Part shown: one piece after another, positions 34,977 through 43,580 of the stretch
How positions within the stretch are numbered: position 1 is the stretch's first letter
Layout: each line of letters opens with the position of its first letter
Source: an uncultured Collinsella sp.
Lineage (GTDB): Bacteria > Actinomycetota > Coriobacteriia > Coriobacteriales > Coriobacteriaceae
Assembly (NCBI GenBank): GCA_958427355.1
Contig: CAUACA010000009.1
Location: 4,842 to 68,841, forward strand
Length of the DNA stretch: 64,000 nt
Direction of reading: 5' to 3'
Notes under the pieces: generated by a model
The model's input: only the letters and a program-made list of their open reading frames with translations
The model's database searches: none
Told to the model about the DNA's origin: nothing
Translations under genes and position numbers: made by a program

Positions 34977-36652
34977 TGAAGGAGCTTTCCGAGGTCCTGC
35001 AGGATTGGGAGGCCGTGATCGGCCTGGAGATCCATACCGAGCTCACCGCACTCGATACCAAGATGTTCTGCAACTGTAAGCTCAGCCACGATGACGAGCC
35101 CAACGCCAACGTGTGCCCGGTGTGCCTGGGCCTGCCCGGCGCCCTGCCGGTGCCCAACAAGCGCGCCATCGAGAGCATCGTCAAGGCCGGTCTCGCCACC
35201 AACTGCGAGATCCAGCGCCACTCGATGTTCTACCGCAAGCACTACTTCTATCCCGATATGGCCAAGAACTTCCAGACCACGCAGGGTCCGGTCGCCTTTG
35301 CCATGTACGGCCATCTGGACCTGGACGTGACCGGTCGCGGTGCCGCCGAGCGCCCCGATTGCGCGTTTGGCGAGGCCGAGGCCCAGAGTCTGGCGAGCGC
35401 CTCGGCCAACGCCGAGGGCCTGTCCACGTCCATGACGTCGACCATGCGCGAGGGCAATCAGCGTGCCGGCCACCTGGCCAGCTATGATGCGTCCAACCTG
35501 CAGATGCCCGAGCGCCGCGAGGACGGTTCCTACACGGTGCCCATTCGCATCCTGCGCATCCATATGGAGGAGGACGCCGCCAAGATGGTGCACGTGGGCG
35601 GCGCCGAGGGCCGCATTACCGCTGCGGCCGAGTCGCTCGTCGACTACAACCGCTGCGGCACGCCGCTCATCGAGCTCGTGACTGAGCCCGACTTGCGCAC
35701 GCCCGAGGAAGCGCGCCTGTTTATGGAAAAGCTCCGTCGCATCTTTGTGACGCTGGGCATTTCGGACTGCTCTATGGAGAAGGGCTCCATGCGCTGCGAC
35801 GGCAACGTGTCGCTGCGACGCCGCGGCGAGACCAAGCTGGGCACCAAGACCGAGCTCAAGAACCTTAACTCGTTTAAGAGCCTGCACGACGGTCTTGCCT
35901 ACGAGATTTGCCGTCAGGCCGAGGTGCTCGAAGAGGGCGGCATCATCTATCAGGAGACCCGCCACTGGGAGCCCAGCCGTAAGCGCACCGTGGTCATGCG
36001 CGTGAAGGAGACGGCCGACGACTATCGTCTGTTCCCCGATCCAGACCTGGCGCCGTTCGATCTGGACGACGAGTTCATCGACCGCTGCCGTGGCGAGATT
36101 CCCGAGCTGCCCGATGCCAAGCGCGCCCGTTTTGAGGCCGACTTTGGCATTAAGGCGGCCGACGCCGAGCAGATTGCCGGCGACCCCGAGTTTGCCGACT
36201 TCTTTGAGGCCGCCGCTGCCGGTATGGCCGGCAAGGAGGCTCAGACGGTCGCGAACTTGCTGGTCAACGAGATGATCGCCTACCTTAAGGGCGCAGGCGT
36301 CTCGCTGGCCGAATCCGGCATTGCGCCGGCTCAGGTGGCAGCTCTTGCCAAGCTGCTGGCGACCGATGCCATCAGCTCCAACCAGGCGCACGAGGTCTTT
36401 GAGGCCATGGCCCAGACCGGCGACGACCCCAACAAGATCGTCGACGAGCGTGGTATGCGTCAGGTGAGCGATGCCGGCGCGCTGCAGCCGATTGTGGACG
36501 AGGTGCTGGCGAACTGTGTCGATCAGGCGCAGCAGTATCGTGACGGCAACCAGAAGGTCATCGGCTTTTTGGTGGGCCAGTGCATGAAGGCGAGCCGCGG
36601 CAAGGGTAATCCGAAGCTCTTCAACGAGTTGCTGAGAACGTCGCTCTCGTAA
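34976..36652 (+). CDS. gatB: Asp/Glu-tRNA amidotransferase subunit B
   Basis: GatB is the tRNA-binding kinase subunit, which activates the misacylated residue with ATP and transfers ammonia to it. The 558-residue protein is somewhat longer than the usual 475-500. Signatures are GLEIHTELTALDTKMFCNC, CPVCLGLPGALPVPN, the kinase region around YNRCGTPLIELVTEPD, and RCDGNVSLRR. The C-terminal helical YqeY-like tail ends VGQCMKASRGKGNPKLFNELL. The gene overlaps gatA by one base and ends the operon. A large palindromic element begins 4 bases past the stop. Confidence 0.96.
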   Translation: MKELSEVLQDWEAVIGLEIHTELTALDTKMFCNCKLSHDDEPNANVCPVCLGLPGALPVPNKRAIESIVKAGLATNCEIQRHSMFYRKHYFYPDMAKNFQTTQGPVAFAMYGHLDLDVTGRGAAERPDCAFGEAEAQSLASASANAEGLSTSMTSTMREGNQRAGHLASYDASNLQMPERREDGSYTVPIRILRIHMEEDAAKMVHVGGAEGRITAAAESLVDYNRCGTPLIELVTEPDLRTPEEARLFMEKLRRIFVTLGISDCSMEKGSMRCDGNVSLRRRGETKLGTKTELKNLNSFKSLHDGLAYEICRQAEVLEEGGIIYQETRHWEPSRKRTVVMRVKETADDYRLFPDPDLAPFDLDDEFIDRCRGEIPELPDAKRARFEADFGIKAADAEQIAGDPEFADFFEAAAAGMAGKEAQTVANLLVNEMIAYLKGAGVSLAESGIAPAQVAALAKLLATDAISSNQAHEVFEAMAQTGDDPNKIVDERGMRQVSDAGALQPIVDEVLANCVDQAQQYRDGNQKVIGFLVGQCMKASRGKGNPKLFNELLRTSLS

Positions 36653-36656
36653 GCGG

Positions 36657-36797
36657 GAACCCGGGAGCCCCGGCAGGGCGGGTGCTTCCTCAAAATTTCG
36701 AACAGTCCTGCGCAAGACGAAGGCCACATTAAGTGGCCTTCTTTGCGTGCGGAACTCATTTTGAGCAAGCACCCGCCCTGCCGGGGCTCCCGGGTTC
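36657..36797. repeat. Family D long palindromic element, copy 1
   Basis: Perfect 31-base arms (GAACCCGGGAGCCCCGGCAG, continuing GGCGGGTGCTT, and the inverse) enclose a core with GAACAGTCCTGCGC, the hairpin GAAGGCCACATTAAGTGGCC, and GCGTGCGGAACTC. An inverted relative with different arms and central stem lies at 58405-58557. Confidence 0.75.
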
Positions 36798-36847
36798 TGC
36801 GACGACTCGGCCGTTCGGGTCAGGCGGGCTGATAGGAAAGATGGTGA

Positions 36848-36876
36848 CGGAGGCGCAAAATGCGCCTCCGCCTTTT
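36848..36876 (+). terminator. Terminator downstream of gatCAB
   Basis: CGGAGGCGCA/TGCGCCTCCG hairpin followed by CCTTTT. It lies after the family D element. Confidence 0.8.
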
Positions 36877-36907
36877 GAATGTGATGAAAGTGTGGCGAAA
36901 TGAGCTT

Positions 36908-36983
36908 AAAACTTCCGTAAATGTGATAAATGTCACGTTTTACCTAGGGTAAAATGTGATAAATATCACGTTTACGGAAGTTT
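36908..36983. promoter_or_regulatory. 76-bp palindrome over the ATPase promoter
   Basis: AAACTTCCGTAAATGTGATA and the inverse of TATCACGTTTACGGAAGTTT are the outer ends of a nearly perfect inverted repeat centred on CCTAGG near 36945. Each half contains its own small palindrome (GTGATAAATGTCAC and GTGATAAATATCAC). It ends 19 bases before ATG 37003. It may be a multi-site operator. Confidence 0.65.
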
Positions 36984-37002
36984 CTTTGCGGGAGGTTCGG
37001 TC

Positions 37003-38367
37003 ATGCAGCGAGATATCATTGCCAAGCTTAACGCTTGGAAAGCGTCAGAATATCGTAAGCCGCTTATCCTTAAGGGGGCGCGCCAGGTTGGAAAGACGTG
37101 GGCGCTTAAGGAGTTCGGCCGAACCTCATACATCAATTTTGTGTATCTGACGCTCGAGGAGCCGTCACCTGGGGTACAGAGCGAGTACGCTCAGTTTTTC
37201 GAAGGTACGCGCGATCCTCGACGGATCATCTCAAATCTTTCTCTGGCACTTGGACAGCCTATCGATCCCGGCGAAACGCTGCTTATTATTGATGAGATCC
37301 AGGATTGTCCTTCTGCAGTCGGCGCCCTTAAATACTTCTGTGACGAGGCCCCCGAGTATCACGTCGCATGCGCAGGGTCTTTGTTGGGCGTTCGCTTGTC
37401 CCGTGAGACCAGCGCTTTTCCGGTGGGAAAGGTCGAGTTCATGGAGATGCGCCCCATGAGCTTTTCCGAGTTTCTGAAAGCCGAGGGCGCTGCAAACTAC
37501 GACGAATACCTTGGCGGCCTGGATCAGATCGAGACAGTGCCCGATTTCTTCCATGTCCGTCTCGTCGAGCATCTTCGTCGTTATTTTGCATGCGGCGGCA
37601 TGCCAGAGGCTCTTGGCCGGTGGACGGAGACGGGCGATATCGTTCAGGTCGATAAGGTGTTGTCTGATCTCTTGGATTCCTACGAGCGCGATTTTGCCAA
37701 GCATGGTGGCCGTGCGCAGTTCGCCAAGCTTTCACAAATATGGAACTCGATTCCAGCTCAGTTGGCGCGCGAGAACAAAAAGTTCGTTTGGGGTGCGGTG
37801 CGCGAGGGGGCTCGTGCTCGAGAATACGAGGATGCTCTGGAATGGCTTGCCGATGCTGGGCTCATCACGGCGGTTCGCCTTAATGCTGCCGGTGGTGTGC
37901 CGCTCTCTGCGTACGATGACCTCAAGGCATTTAAAGTCTACTGTCTTGATGTCGGCTTGCTGCGCCGCATGGCAAGGCTGGATGCGTCCGCTTTTGCCAT
38001 CTCGGATGCGCTATTTTCTGAGTTCAAAGGTTCGTTCGCCGAGAACTATGTGCTTCAGGCATTACTTTCACAGTTAGATGCTGCTCCGCGTTATTGGACA
38101 AACGAGAAGCCGAAGCACGAAGTCGATTTTTTGATTCAAGTCGGAAACGAAATCGTTCCCGTCGAGGTCAAATCGGGAGAGGTCGTTCATTCCAAGAGCC
38201 TTAAGTACTATGCCGACAGGCATGCGGAGACGACTCCATTGAGGGTCCGCTACTCACTTAAGAACCTAAAGCTCGACGACGGGGTGCTCAACATTCCGTT
38301 GTATTTGGCTGATCGATCTGTCCCTCTTATCAAAAAGGCGCTTGATTGTGCACATCTTGACGTTTAG
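37003..38367 (+). CDS. AAA-type ATPase with DUF4143 and nuclease-like C-terminal motif
   Basis: This 454-residue protein has Walker A GARQVGKTW (residues about 25-33), Walker B LLIIDEIQD (about 88-96) and sensor-like CAGSLLGV with an R-finger-like region. The middle is helical DUF4143. The end has HEVDFLIQVGNEIVPVEVKSG, the D...E-V-K pattern of a PD-(D/E)XK-fold domain. Such AAA_14/DUF4143 proteins are widespread in gut bacteria and their role is poorly known; nucleic-acid handling or defence is plausible. GGGAGGTTCGGTC precedes ATG 37003. Codon use is less GC-biased than in neighbours, and it stands alone behind a large palindrome, which hints at horizontal transfer. Confidence 0.85.
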   Translation: MQRDIIAKLNAWKASEYRKPLILKGARQVGKTWALKEFGRTSYINFVYLTLEEPSPGVQSEYAQFFEGTRDPRRIISNLSLALGQPIDPGETLLIIDEIQDCPSAVGALKYFCDEAPEYHVACAGSLLGVRLSRETSAFPVGKVEFMEMRPMSFSEFLKAEGAANYDEYLGGLDQIETVPDFFHVRLVEHLRRYFACGGMPEALGRWTETGDIVQVDKVLSDLLDSYERDFAKHGGRAQFAKLSQIWNSIPAQLARENKKFVWGAVREGARAREYEDALEWLADAGLITAVRLNAAGGVPLSAYDDLKAFKVYCLDVGLLRRMARLDASAFAISDALFSEFKGSFAENYVLQALLSQLDAAPRYWTNEKPKHEVDFLIQVGNEIVPVEVKSGEVVHSKSLKYYADRHAETTPLRVRYSLKNLKLDDGVLNIPLYLADRSVPLIKKALDCAHLDV

Positions 38368-38431
38368 ATCCTGGGTGAGCTGACGGGCGGCGGCTAATTA
38401 ATCGCTCCGTTACGGCCAGGGAGCTTGGGCC

Positions 38432-39430
38432 TTAGCAATGCTTGCTTCGCCAAGTGGTGGGGGTGGTGCCGGTGTGTTGCTTGAAGGCTTGGGCGAAGGC
38501 GGCCTGTTGAGGGTAGCCTAGACGCTCTGCCACCTGCGCTATCGTGAGCGCGCTATCGGCCAAAAGGTCCTGTGCTCGCTCCATACGGCGTCTGCGAATG
38601 TAGGCGCCCAGGGATTCGCCAGTTTGGGCCTTAAAGGTGGCACATAGTTTGGAGCGGCTTGTGTAGAGCCTCTCGGCCACCTCGTTGATACCCACGCGTC
38701 TGCCTTTGTCGAGCGAGCGCTCAATCATTGCCGTTGCTTCTTCGGCAATGGTTATGCTGACGCGTGTGTCTGCCGCCTGTCGCGCCTGCTTGTGGGCCGC
38801 GCGCGAACAGGCGAGCTCCGCGACCATGGTCTCCACGATGCCCTGCATATAGACGTGTCCGCCTACGGTGTGGGCGCGGTCCTCGTTAATCCGGCGCAGC
38901 GTGTGGCAGATGGCAGACGTCGCTTCCTCGTGCCATGGCTCGGCAAACGCCTCAAAGATCCCCGCGAACTCGGTGGGATAGCGGTGCTCCAGTTCGTCAA
39001 AATATCCAGGCAAAAAGAGCACCGAGCGCGAGTGATAGAGCTGCCCCGCAAACAGTGGGCTTAATTCCTCGCCACAGCTATCTTGGATAAAGCTGCAAAC
39101 GGCATTGTTTGGCCACGGTCCATGCAAGGGTTTAATGTTCGCGGGCGTTATGCCAGCCTCGGGCATGCATGTAAGTGTAGGCGCGCTGACCTCGCTCACG
39201 CAGGCGTATGGCTCGGGTGTGTATTCGGCCAGGTACATATCGTGCGTCGGGGTGATGAAATGCTCCATAACGATGCAGGTGGGGGAGAGGGGCATGATCC
39301 ATGCGCGTCCGTGCGCCCGATCGTTTGCCACCTCGCCGGTAAAGACAGCGCCCTTGCCGGAAAGCTCCAGGCCAAACTGCTCAAACTGCGGTGCGTAGAG
39401 CTCGGTTATGTTGGTCGCGGCCCGATGCAT
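38432..39430 (-). CDS. AraC-family transcriptional regulator
   Basis: This 332-residue protein has an unassigned N-terminal sensing part of about 220 residues and a C-terminal AraC/XylS double helix-turn-helix (RVGINEVAERLYTSRSKLCATFKAQTGESLGAYIRRRRM and LTIAQVAERLGYPQQAAFAQAFKQHTGTTP). The start at 39430 follows AAGGAAGGGG with long spacing; ATG 39463 is an in-frame alternative. It is divergent from a two-gene ABC system, the same layout as YbtA-type regulators beside YbtPQ-type siderophore transporters, so it probably controls that system. The N-terminal part lacks an obvious cupin signature. Confidence 0.85.
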   Translation of the reverse strand: MHRAATNITELYAPQFEQFGLELSGKGAVFTGEVANDRAHGRAWIMPLSPTCIVMEHFITPTHDMYLAEYTPEPYACVSEVSAPTLTCMPEAGITPANIKPLHGPWPNNAVCSFIQDSCGEELSPLFAGQLYHSRSVLFLPGYFDELEHRYPTEFAGIFEAFAEPWHEEATSAICHTLRRINEDRAHTVGGHVYMQGIVETMVAELACSRAAHKQARQAADTRVSITIAEEATAMIERSLDKGRRVGINEVAERLYTSRSKLCATFKAQTGESLGAYIRRRRMERAQDLLADSALTIAQVAERLGYPQQAAFAQAFKQHTGTTPTTWRSKHC

Positions 39431-39550
39431 TTTCGAAAGCGTCCCCTTCCTTTGCAGAAACATCCACGCCTGGCTCGATTGTGTGCCTTGGCTAACATAT
39501 CAATGATAAGTTGATTACGGTTAACTCTCAAGCCGTTAGAAAGGAATCTC

Positions 39551-41377
39551 ATGGCAAAGGGATCAAAAAGGGAAGGCGGCGGTATCGGCGAGCTACTTGC
39601 ATATGCCGGCGACCGTAAATTCCTAACGTATTTGGGCATGGCGCTCTCGGCGCTCTCGCAGCTGCTGGGCTTTGGCCCGTATGTGTGCATCTGGTTTGTC
39701 GCGCGAGACCTTATCGCTGTGGCGCCTAACTGGAGCGAAGCCACCGATATCGCGATGTATGGCTGGTGGGCCGTGGGTTTTGCCCTGGCAAGCATCGTAG
39801 TGTATTTCGCAGGCCTCATGTGCACGCACCTGTCTGCGTTTCGCTGCGCGTCCAATATCCGCAAGACTGCGAGCGAACACCTGCTTAAGCTGCCGCTTGG
39901 CTACTTTGACATGCACGCCACCGGTGAGCTGCGCCGTATTGTAGACGGATGTGCCGCCTCCACCGAGACCCTGCTTGCGCACATGCTGCCCGATATCGCC
40001 GGCGCCACCGCCATGGTCGCAGGTCTGCTCGTGCTGCTTTTCGCCCTCGATTGGCGCTTGGGCGCGGCATGCCTTATCTCGGTTGTCGTTTCGTTTGGCG
40101 CCATGGCCACCATGATGGGCGGCAAGGGCGCCGAGTTTATGAAGGCCTACATGGGAGCGCTGGTCAAGATGAACAAGACCGGCACCGAATACGTACGCGG
40201 TATTCCCGTGGTCAAGGTGTTTCAGCAGACGGTCTACTCCTTTAAGGCCTTCCACGATGCGATTGCCGAATACGCCGATATGGCACAAAACTATTCGGGC
40301 ACGTTCTGCCGAGGCCCGCAGGTACTCAACCTTACGGCGCTCAATGGTCTTGTGGCATTCCTGCTGCCCGTGGCGTTGCTGTTGGCACCGGGCGAGACGG
40401 ACTTCGCGCATTTTATGGCAAACTTCACGTTTTACGCGATATTTTCGGCCGTGGTACCGACGGCCATGACCAAGCTCATGTTTGTGGGCGAGGCCTCTCA
40501 GATGAGTGCCGATTCGCTGGCTCGCATCCGAAGCGTCATGGATTCCAAGCAGCTCTCCGTGCCCGCCCAACCCAAGCACCCTGCCGGCAACGACGTGCGA
40601 TTTGAGGATGTGAGCTTTACCTATGAGGGCGCCGAGGCGCCTGCCGTCAACCATGTGAGTTTTAGCGTTTCCGCGGGGAGCACCCTCGCCCTGGTGGGTC
40701 CTTCGGGCGGCGGAAAGTCAACCTGCGCAAGCCTGATCCCGCGTTTTTGGGATGTTTCCTCGGGTCGAGTGCTCGTAGGCGGTGTGGACGTTCGCGATAT
40801 GGATCCCCACGAGCTTATGGACCAGGTCGCTTTCGTGTTCCAGACCAACCAGCTGTTCCGGCAAACACTTGCCGATAACGTGCGCGCCTCCAAGCCCACG
40901 GCCACCGATGACGAAGTACGTGCGGCCCTCTCCGCAGCTCAGTGCGACGACATTGTGGCCAAGCTCCCACAGGGCATCAACACCATGCTCGGCGCCGGCG
41001 GAGCATATCTTTCGGGCGGCGAGGTCCAGCGCGTGGCACTCGCCCGCGCGATCCTTAAAGACGCGCCTATCGTGGTGCTCGATGAGGCCACGGCGTTTGC
41101 CGACCCCGAGAACGAGGCGCTCATCCAGCGCGCCTTTAGCAAGCTGGCGGCGGGTCGCACGGTCATTATGATTGCGCATCGGCTCTCGACCGTAGTAGGC
41201 GCAGACCAAATCGTGGTGCTTAACCAGGGCAGCGTGCAGGAGTCGGGCACCCATGCCGAGCTGCTGTCCCAAAATGGCCTGTATGCCAAGATGTGGGCCG
41301 AGTACGAGCAGGCCGCGAGTTGGAAAATCACTGCTACGACCGCGGATGCCGCCGTCGCGAAGGGAGGCGAGGCCTAA
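39551..41377 (+). CDS. ABC transporter half (membrane + ATPase), first subunit
   Basis: This 608-residue protein has six membrane helices (residues about 20-320) and a C-terminal ATPase: Walker A GPSGGGKST, signature LSGGEVQRV, Walker B VVLDEATAFAD, followed by a histidine switch in IAHRLS. GAAAGGAATCTC precedes ATG 39551. It ends exactly before the next gene's ATG. The fold is that of type IV transporters; YbtP/IrtA-like members of this fold import metal-siderophore complexes, and the AraC neighbour fits that pattern. Export of a drug or peptide remains possible. Confidence 0.88.
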   Translation: MAKGSKREGGGIGELLAYAGDRKFLTYLGMALSALSQLLGFGPYVCIWFVARDLIAVAPNWSEATDIAMYGWWAVGFALASIVVYFAGLMCTHLSAFRCASNIRKTASEHLLKLPLGYFDMHATGELRRIVDGCAASTETLLAHMLPDIAGATAMVAGLLVLLFALDWRLGAACLISVVVSFGAMATMMGGKGAEFMKAYMGALVKMNKTGTEYVRGIPVVKVFQQTVYSFKAFHDAIAEYADMAQNYSGTFCRGPQVLNLTALNGLVAFLLPVALLLAPGETDFAHFMANFTFYAIFSAVVPTAMTKLMFVGEASQMSADSLARIRSVMDSKQLSVPAQPKHPAGNDVRFEDVSFTYEGAEAPAVNHVSFSVSAGSTLALVGPSGGGKSTCASLIPRFWDVSSGRVLVGGVDVRDMDPHELMDQVAFVFQTNQLFRQTLADNVRASKPTATDDEVRAALSAAQCDDIVAKLPQGINTMLGAGGAYLSGGEVQRVALARAILKDAPIVVLDEATAFADPENEALIQRAFSKLAAGRTVIMIAHRLSTVVGADQIVVLNQGSVQESGTHAELLSQNGLYAKMWAEYEQAASWKITATTADAAVAKGGEA

Positions 41378-43135
41378 ATGTTCGCCTCATTCCAAAAGAA
41401 GTATTTCCTATCCGATAAAGGCATCGCCGGCGTAAAACGCGGTGTCTTCTGGACCGCACTCACCAATCTTATTACCATGGCCGGCATGGGCTTTTTATTC
41501 CTGGTTATGGCCGGCTTTGTCGAGCATCTCGCCAGCGGGGCTGACCTGCCGGATGCCCTGCCGATCGTGGGCGGCCTCCTGGTCTTTTTCGTGTTGCTCT
41601 TTGCCTCTAACTGGCAACAGTATTACTACACCTACTGCATCTTTTACGAGGAGTGCGGCAAGCAGCGTATGGAGATCGCCGAGCGCTTGCGCAAACTGCC
41701 GCTGTCGTTTTTTGGTCGTCGTGACCTGGCCGATTTAACCGAGACCATCATGGGTGACGTTCAGACTATGGAGCACGCCTACAGCCATGTGCTGGGAGAA
41801 CTCTGGGGTGCCATCATCGCAAGTGCCATCGTGTTCGTGTCGTCGCTGTTCTTTTGCTGGCAGCTGGCGGTCGCGGCGTTTTGGAGCATTCCCGTGGCCT
41901 TTGCCGTGCTGTATCTGACACGCGGCCCCATGACCCCGGTGTTCGACCGCGTGCGCGCCGAGAAGGTCAAGGTCACCGAGGCGATCCAGGAGACGCTCGA
42001 CTGCGTGCGCGAAATCCGCGCCACCAACCAGGAGGCCCATTATCTTGAGGGGCTCAACGCCGTGATCGATGCCGAGGAGCGCGAGACCACCAAGGGCGAG
42101 CTCGTCAACGGGCTTCTGGTCAACTCCGCCTTCTCCATTCTGCGTCTGGGCATTGCCACCACGCTGGTCACGGGCGCCACGATGGTCGCCTCCGGGCAGG
42201 TCGACTTTTTGGTGATGTTTGCCTTCCTGCTTATGGTGAGCCGTATCTACGCGCCGTTTGATCAGGCCCTTATGCTCGTGTCGGAGCTGTTTGTCGCCGA
42301 GTCGTCTGCCAAGCGCATGCGTTCCATCATGGAAGAGCCTGTGGCGCGGGGCAGCGAGAAATTTGAGTCCGTGGGCCACGATGTGGCGTTCGATCACGTG
42401 GCATTTGGCTATGGTGCGGGCGAGGACGGCCGCGCCGGCGAGAAAGTTCTTACCGATGTGAGCTTTACCGCCAAGGAAGGCGAAGTTACGGCGCTGGTCG
42501 GTCCTTCGGGTTCCGGTAAGTCTACGGTGAGCCGCCTGGCCGCGCGCTTTTGGGATGCCACCGAAGGCACGGTCACCGTGGGTGGCGTGGATGTTGCGAG
42601 CGTGGATCCCGAGGTGCTGCTGCGCGACTACGCCATTGTGTTCCAAGACGTGCTGCTCTTTGACGACACGGTAATGGGAAACATCCGCCTCGGGCGTCGT
42701 GATGCCACCGATGAGGAAGTGCTTGCGGCTGCGCGTGCCGCCAACTGCGACGAGTTTGTGAGCCGCATGCCGCAGGGCTATGACACCATGATCGGCGAGA
42801 ACGGCTCCAAGCTGTCCGGCGGAGAGCGCCAGCGCATTTCCATCGCCCGCGCGCTGCTCAAAGACGCGCCTATCGTGCTGTTGGACGAGGCGACGGCGAG
42901 CTTGGATGTGGAGAACGAGACCGTGGTGCAACAGGCACTCTCCCGTCTGCTTGCAGGTAAGACGGTTATCGTTATTGCCCACCGTATGCGTACGGTGGAA
43001 AATGCCGACAAAATCGTTGTGCTCAAGAATGGCGTGGTTGCCGAACAGGGCACCCCGGCGCAGCTCAAGGCGGCAGGTGGAGAATTCGCCCGCATGGTTG
43101 CGCTGCAAAAGGAGGCGGCGGCCTGGCAGCTGTAG
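41378..43135 (+). CDS. ABC transporter half (membrane + ATPase), second subunit
   Basis: This 585-residue partner of the preceding protein starts directly after its stop codon. It has six membrane helices and an ATPase with Walker A GPSGSGKST, signature LSGGERQRI, Walker B VLLDEATASLD and switch IAHRM. Both ATPase sites of the pair look intact, unlike the exporter at 13122-16842. Heterodimer formation is inferred from adjacency. A short palindrome TGACAAAGGGACAGTCCCTT, continuing TGTCA, follows the stop and may terminate transcription. Confidence 0.88.
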   Translation: MFASFQKKYFLSDKGIAGVKRGVFWTALTNLITMAGMGFLFLVMAGFVEHLASGADLPDALPIVGGLLVFFVLLFASNWQQYYYTYCIFYEECGKQRMEIAERLRKLPLSFFGRRDLADLTETIMGDVQTMEHAYSHVLGELWGAIIASAIVFVSSLFFCWQLAVAAFWSIPVAFAVLYLTRGPMTPVFDRVRAEKVKVTEAIQETLDCVREIRATNQEAHYLEGLNAVIDAEERETTKGELVNGLLVNSAFSILRLGIATTLVTGATMVASGQVDFLVMFAFLLMVSRIYAPFDQALMLVSELFVAESSAKRMRSIMEEPVARGSEKFESVGHDVAFDHVAFGYGAGEDGRAGEKVLTDVSFTAKEGEVTALVGPSGSGKSTVSRLAARFWDATEGTVTVGGVDVASVDPEVLLRDYAIVFQDVLLFDDTVMGNIRLGRRDATDEEVLAAARAANCDEFVSRMPQGYDTMIGENGSKLSGGERQRISIARALLKDAPIVLLDEATASLDVENETVVQQALSRLLAGKTVIVIAHRMRTVENADKIVVLKNGVVAEQGTPAQLKAAGGEFARMVALQKEAAAWQL

Positions 43136-43140
43136 GAGTG

Positions 43141-43165
43141 TGACAAAGGGACAGTCCCTTTGTCA
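43141..43165. repeat. Short palindrome related to family B
   Basis: TGACAAAGGGACAGTCCCTT plus TGTCA is a near-perfect 25-base palindrome with the GGGACAG core seen in families A and B. It lies 5 bases after the ABC operon. Confidence 0.7.
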
Positions 43166-43316
43166 TATTGAGTTCACCCCCATAGTTTCCAAAAAGTTAG
43201 CCGTTGTTGACCAAATAATTATACTAAACTAGTCTCAAAAGTGTGCTCGAGCAAACTTGTTTACTCGAGTGCTGAGGCACCGTGCCGCGTCCAATGCGGC
43301 AAAAGGGAGAAGCAAC

Positions 43317-43562
43317 ATGAAGAAGTCGACGTTCAATACCCTGCTTGTCGGTGGCGGTTTTCTGCTCGGCACGGCCGGCATCAAGCTGCTTACCAGCGCT
43401 CCGGTAAAGAATGCCTGCGTGCAGGGTATCGCGTGCGGCATGCGCATCAAGAATGGCTACCAGGACATGGTCGAGCAGGCCAAGGCTAATGTCGACGACA
43501 TGGTTGCCGAGGCGGCCTACATCACCCAGAGCGAGGCCGCTGCGGACAAGGCAGCCGAGTAG
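43317..43562 (+). CDS. Small membrane-associated protein (DUF6110-like) preceding a P-type ATPase
   Basis: It is an 81-residue protein: a hydrophobic N-terminal helix (TLLVGGGFLLGTAGIKLL, about residues 8-26) with Cys in NACVQGIACG, then an amphipathic acidic helix (YQDMVEQAKANVDDMVAEAA). AAAGGGAGAAGCAAC precedes ATG 43317. It lies 18 bases before a heavy-metal P-type ATPase gene, the usual setting of DUF6110 proteins, and is probably co-expressed as an accessory or metal-handling partner. The family name is from memory. Confidence 0.65.
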   Translation: MKKSTFNTLLVGGGFLLGTAGIKLLTSAPVKNACVQGIACGMRIKNGYQDMVEQAKANVDDMVAEAAYITQSEAAADKAAE

Positions 43563-43580
43563 CACTCCCAGGCACAAACT

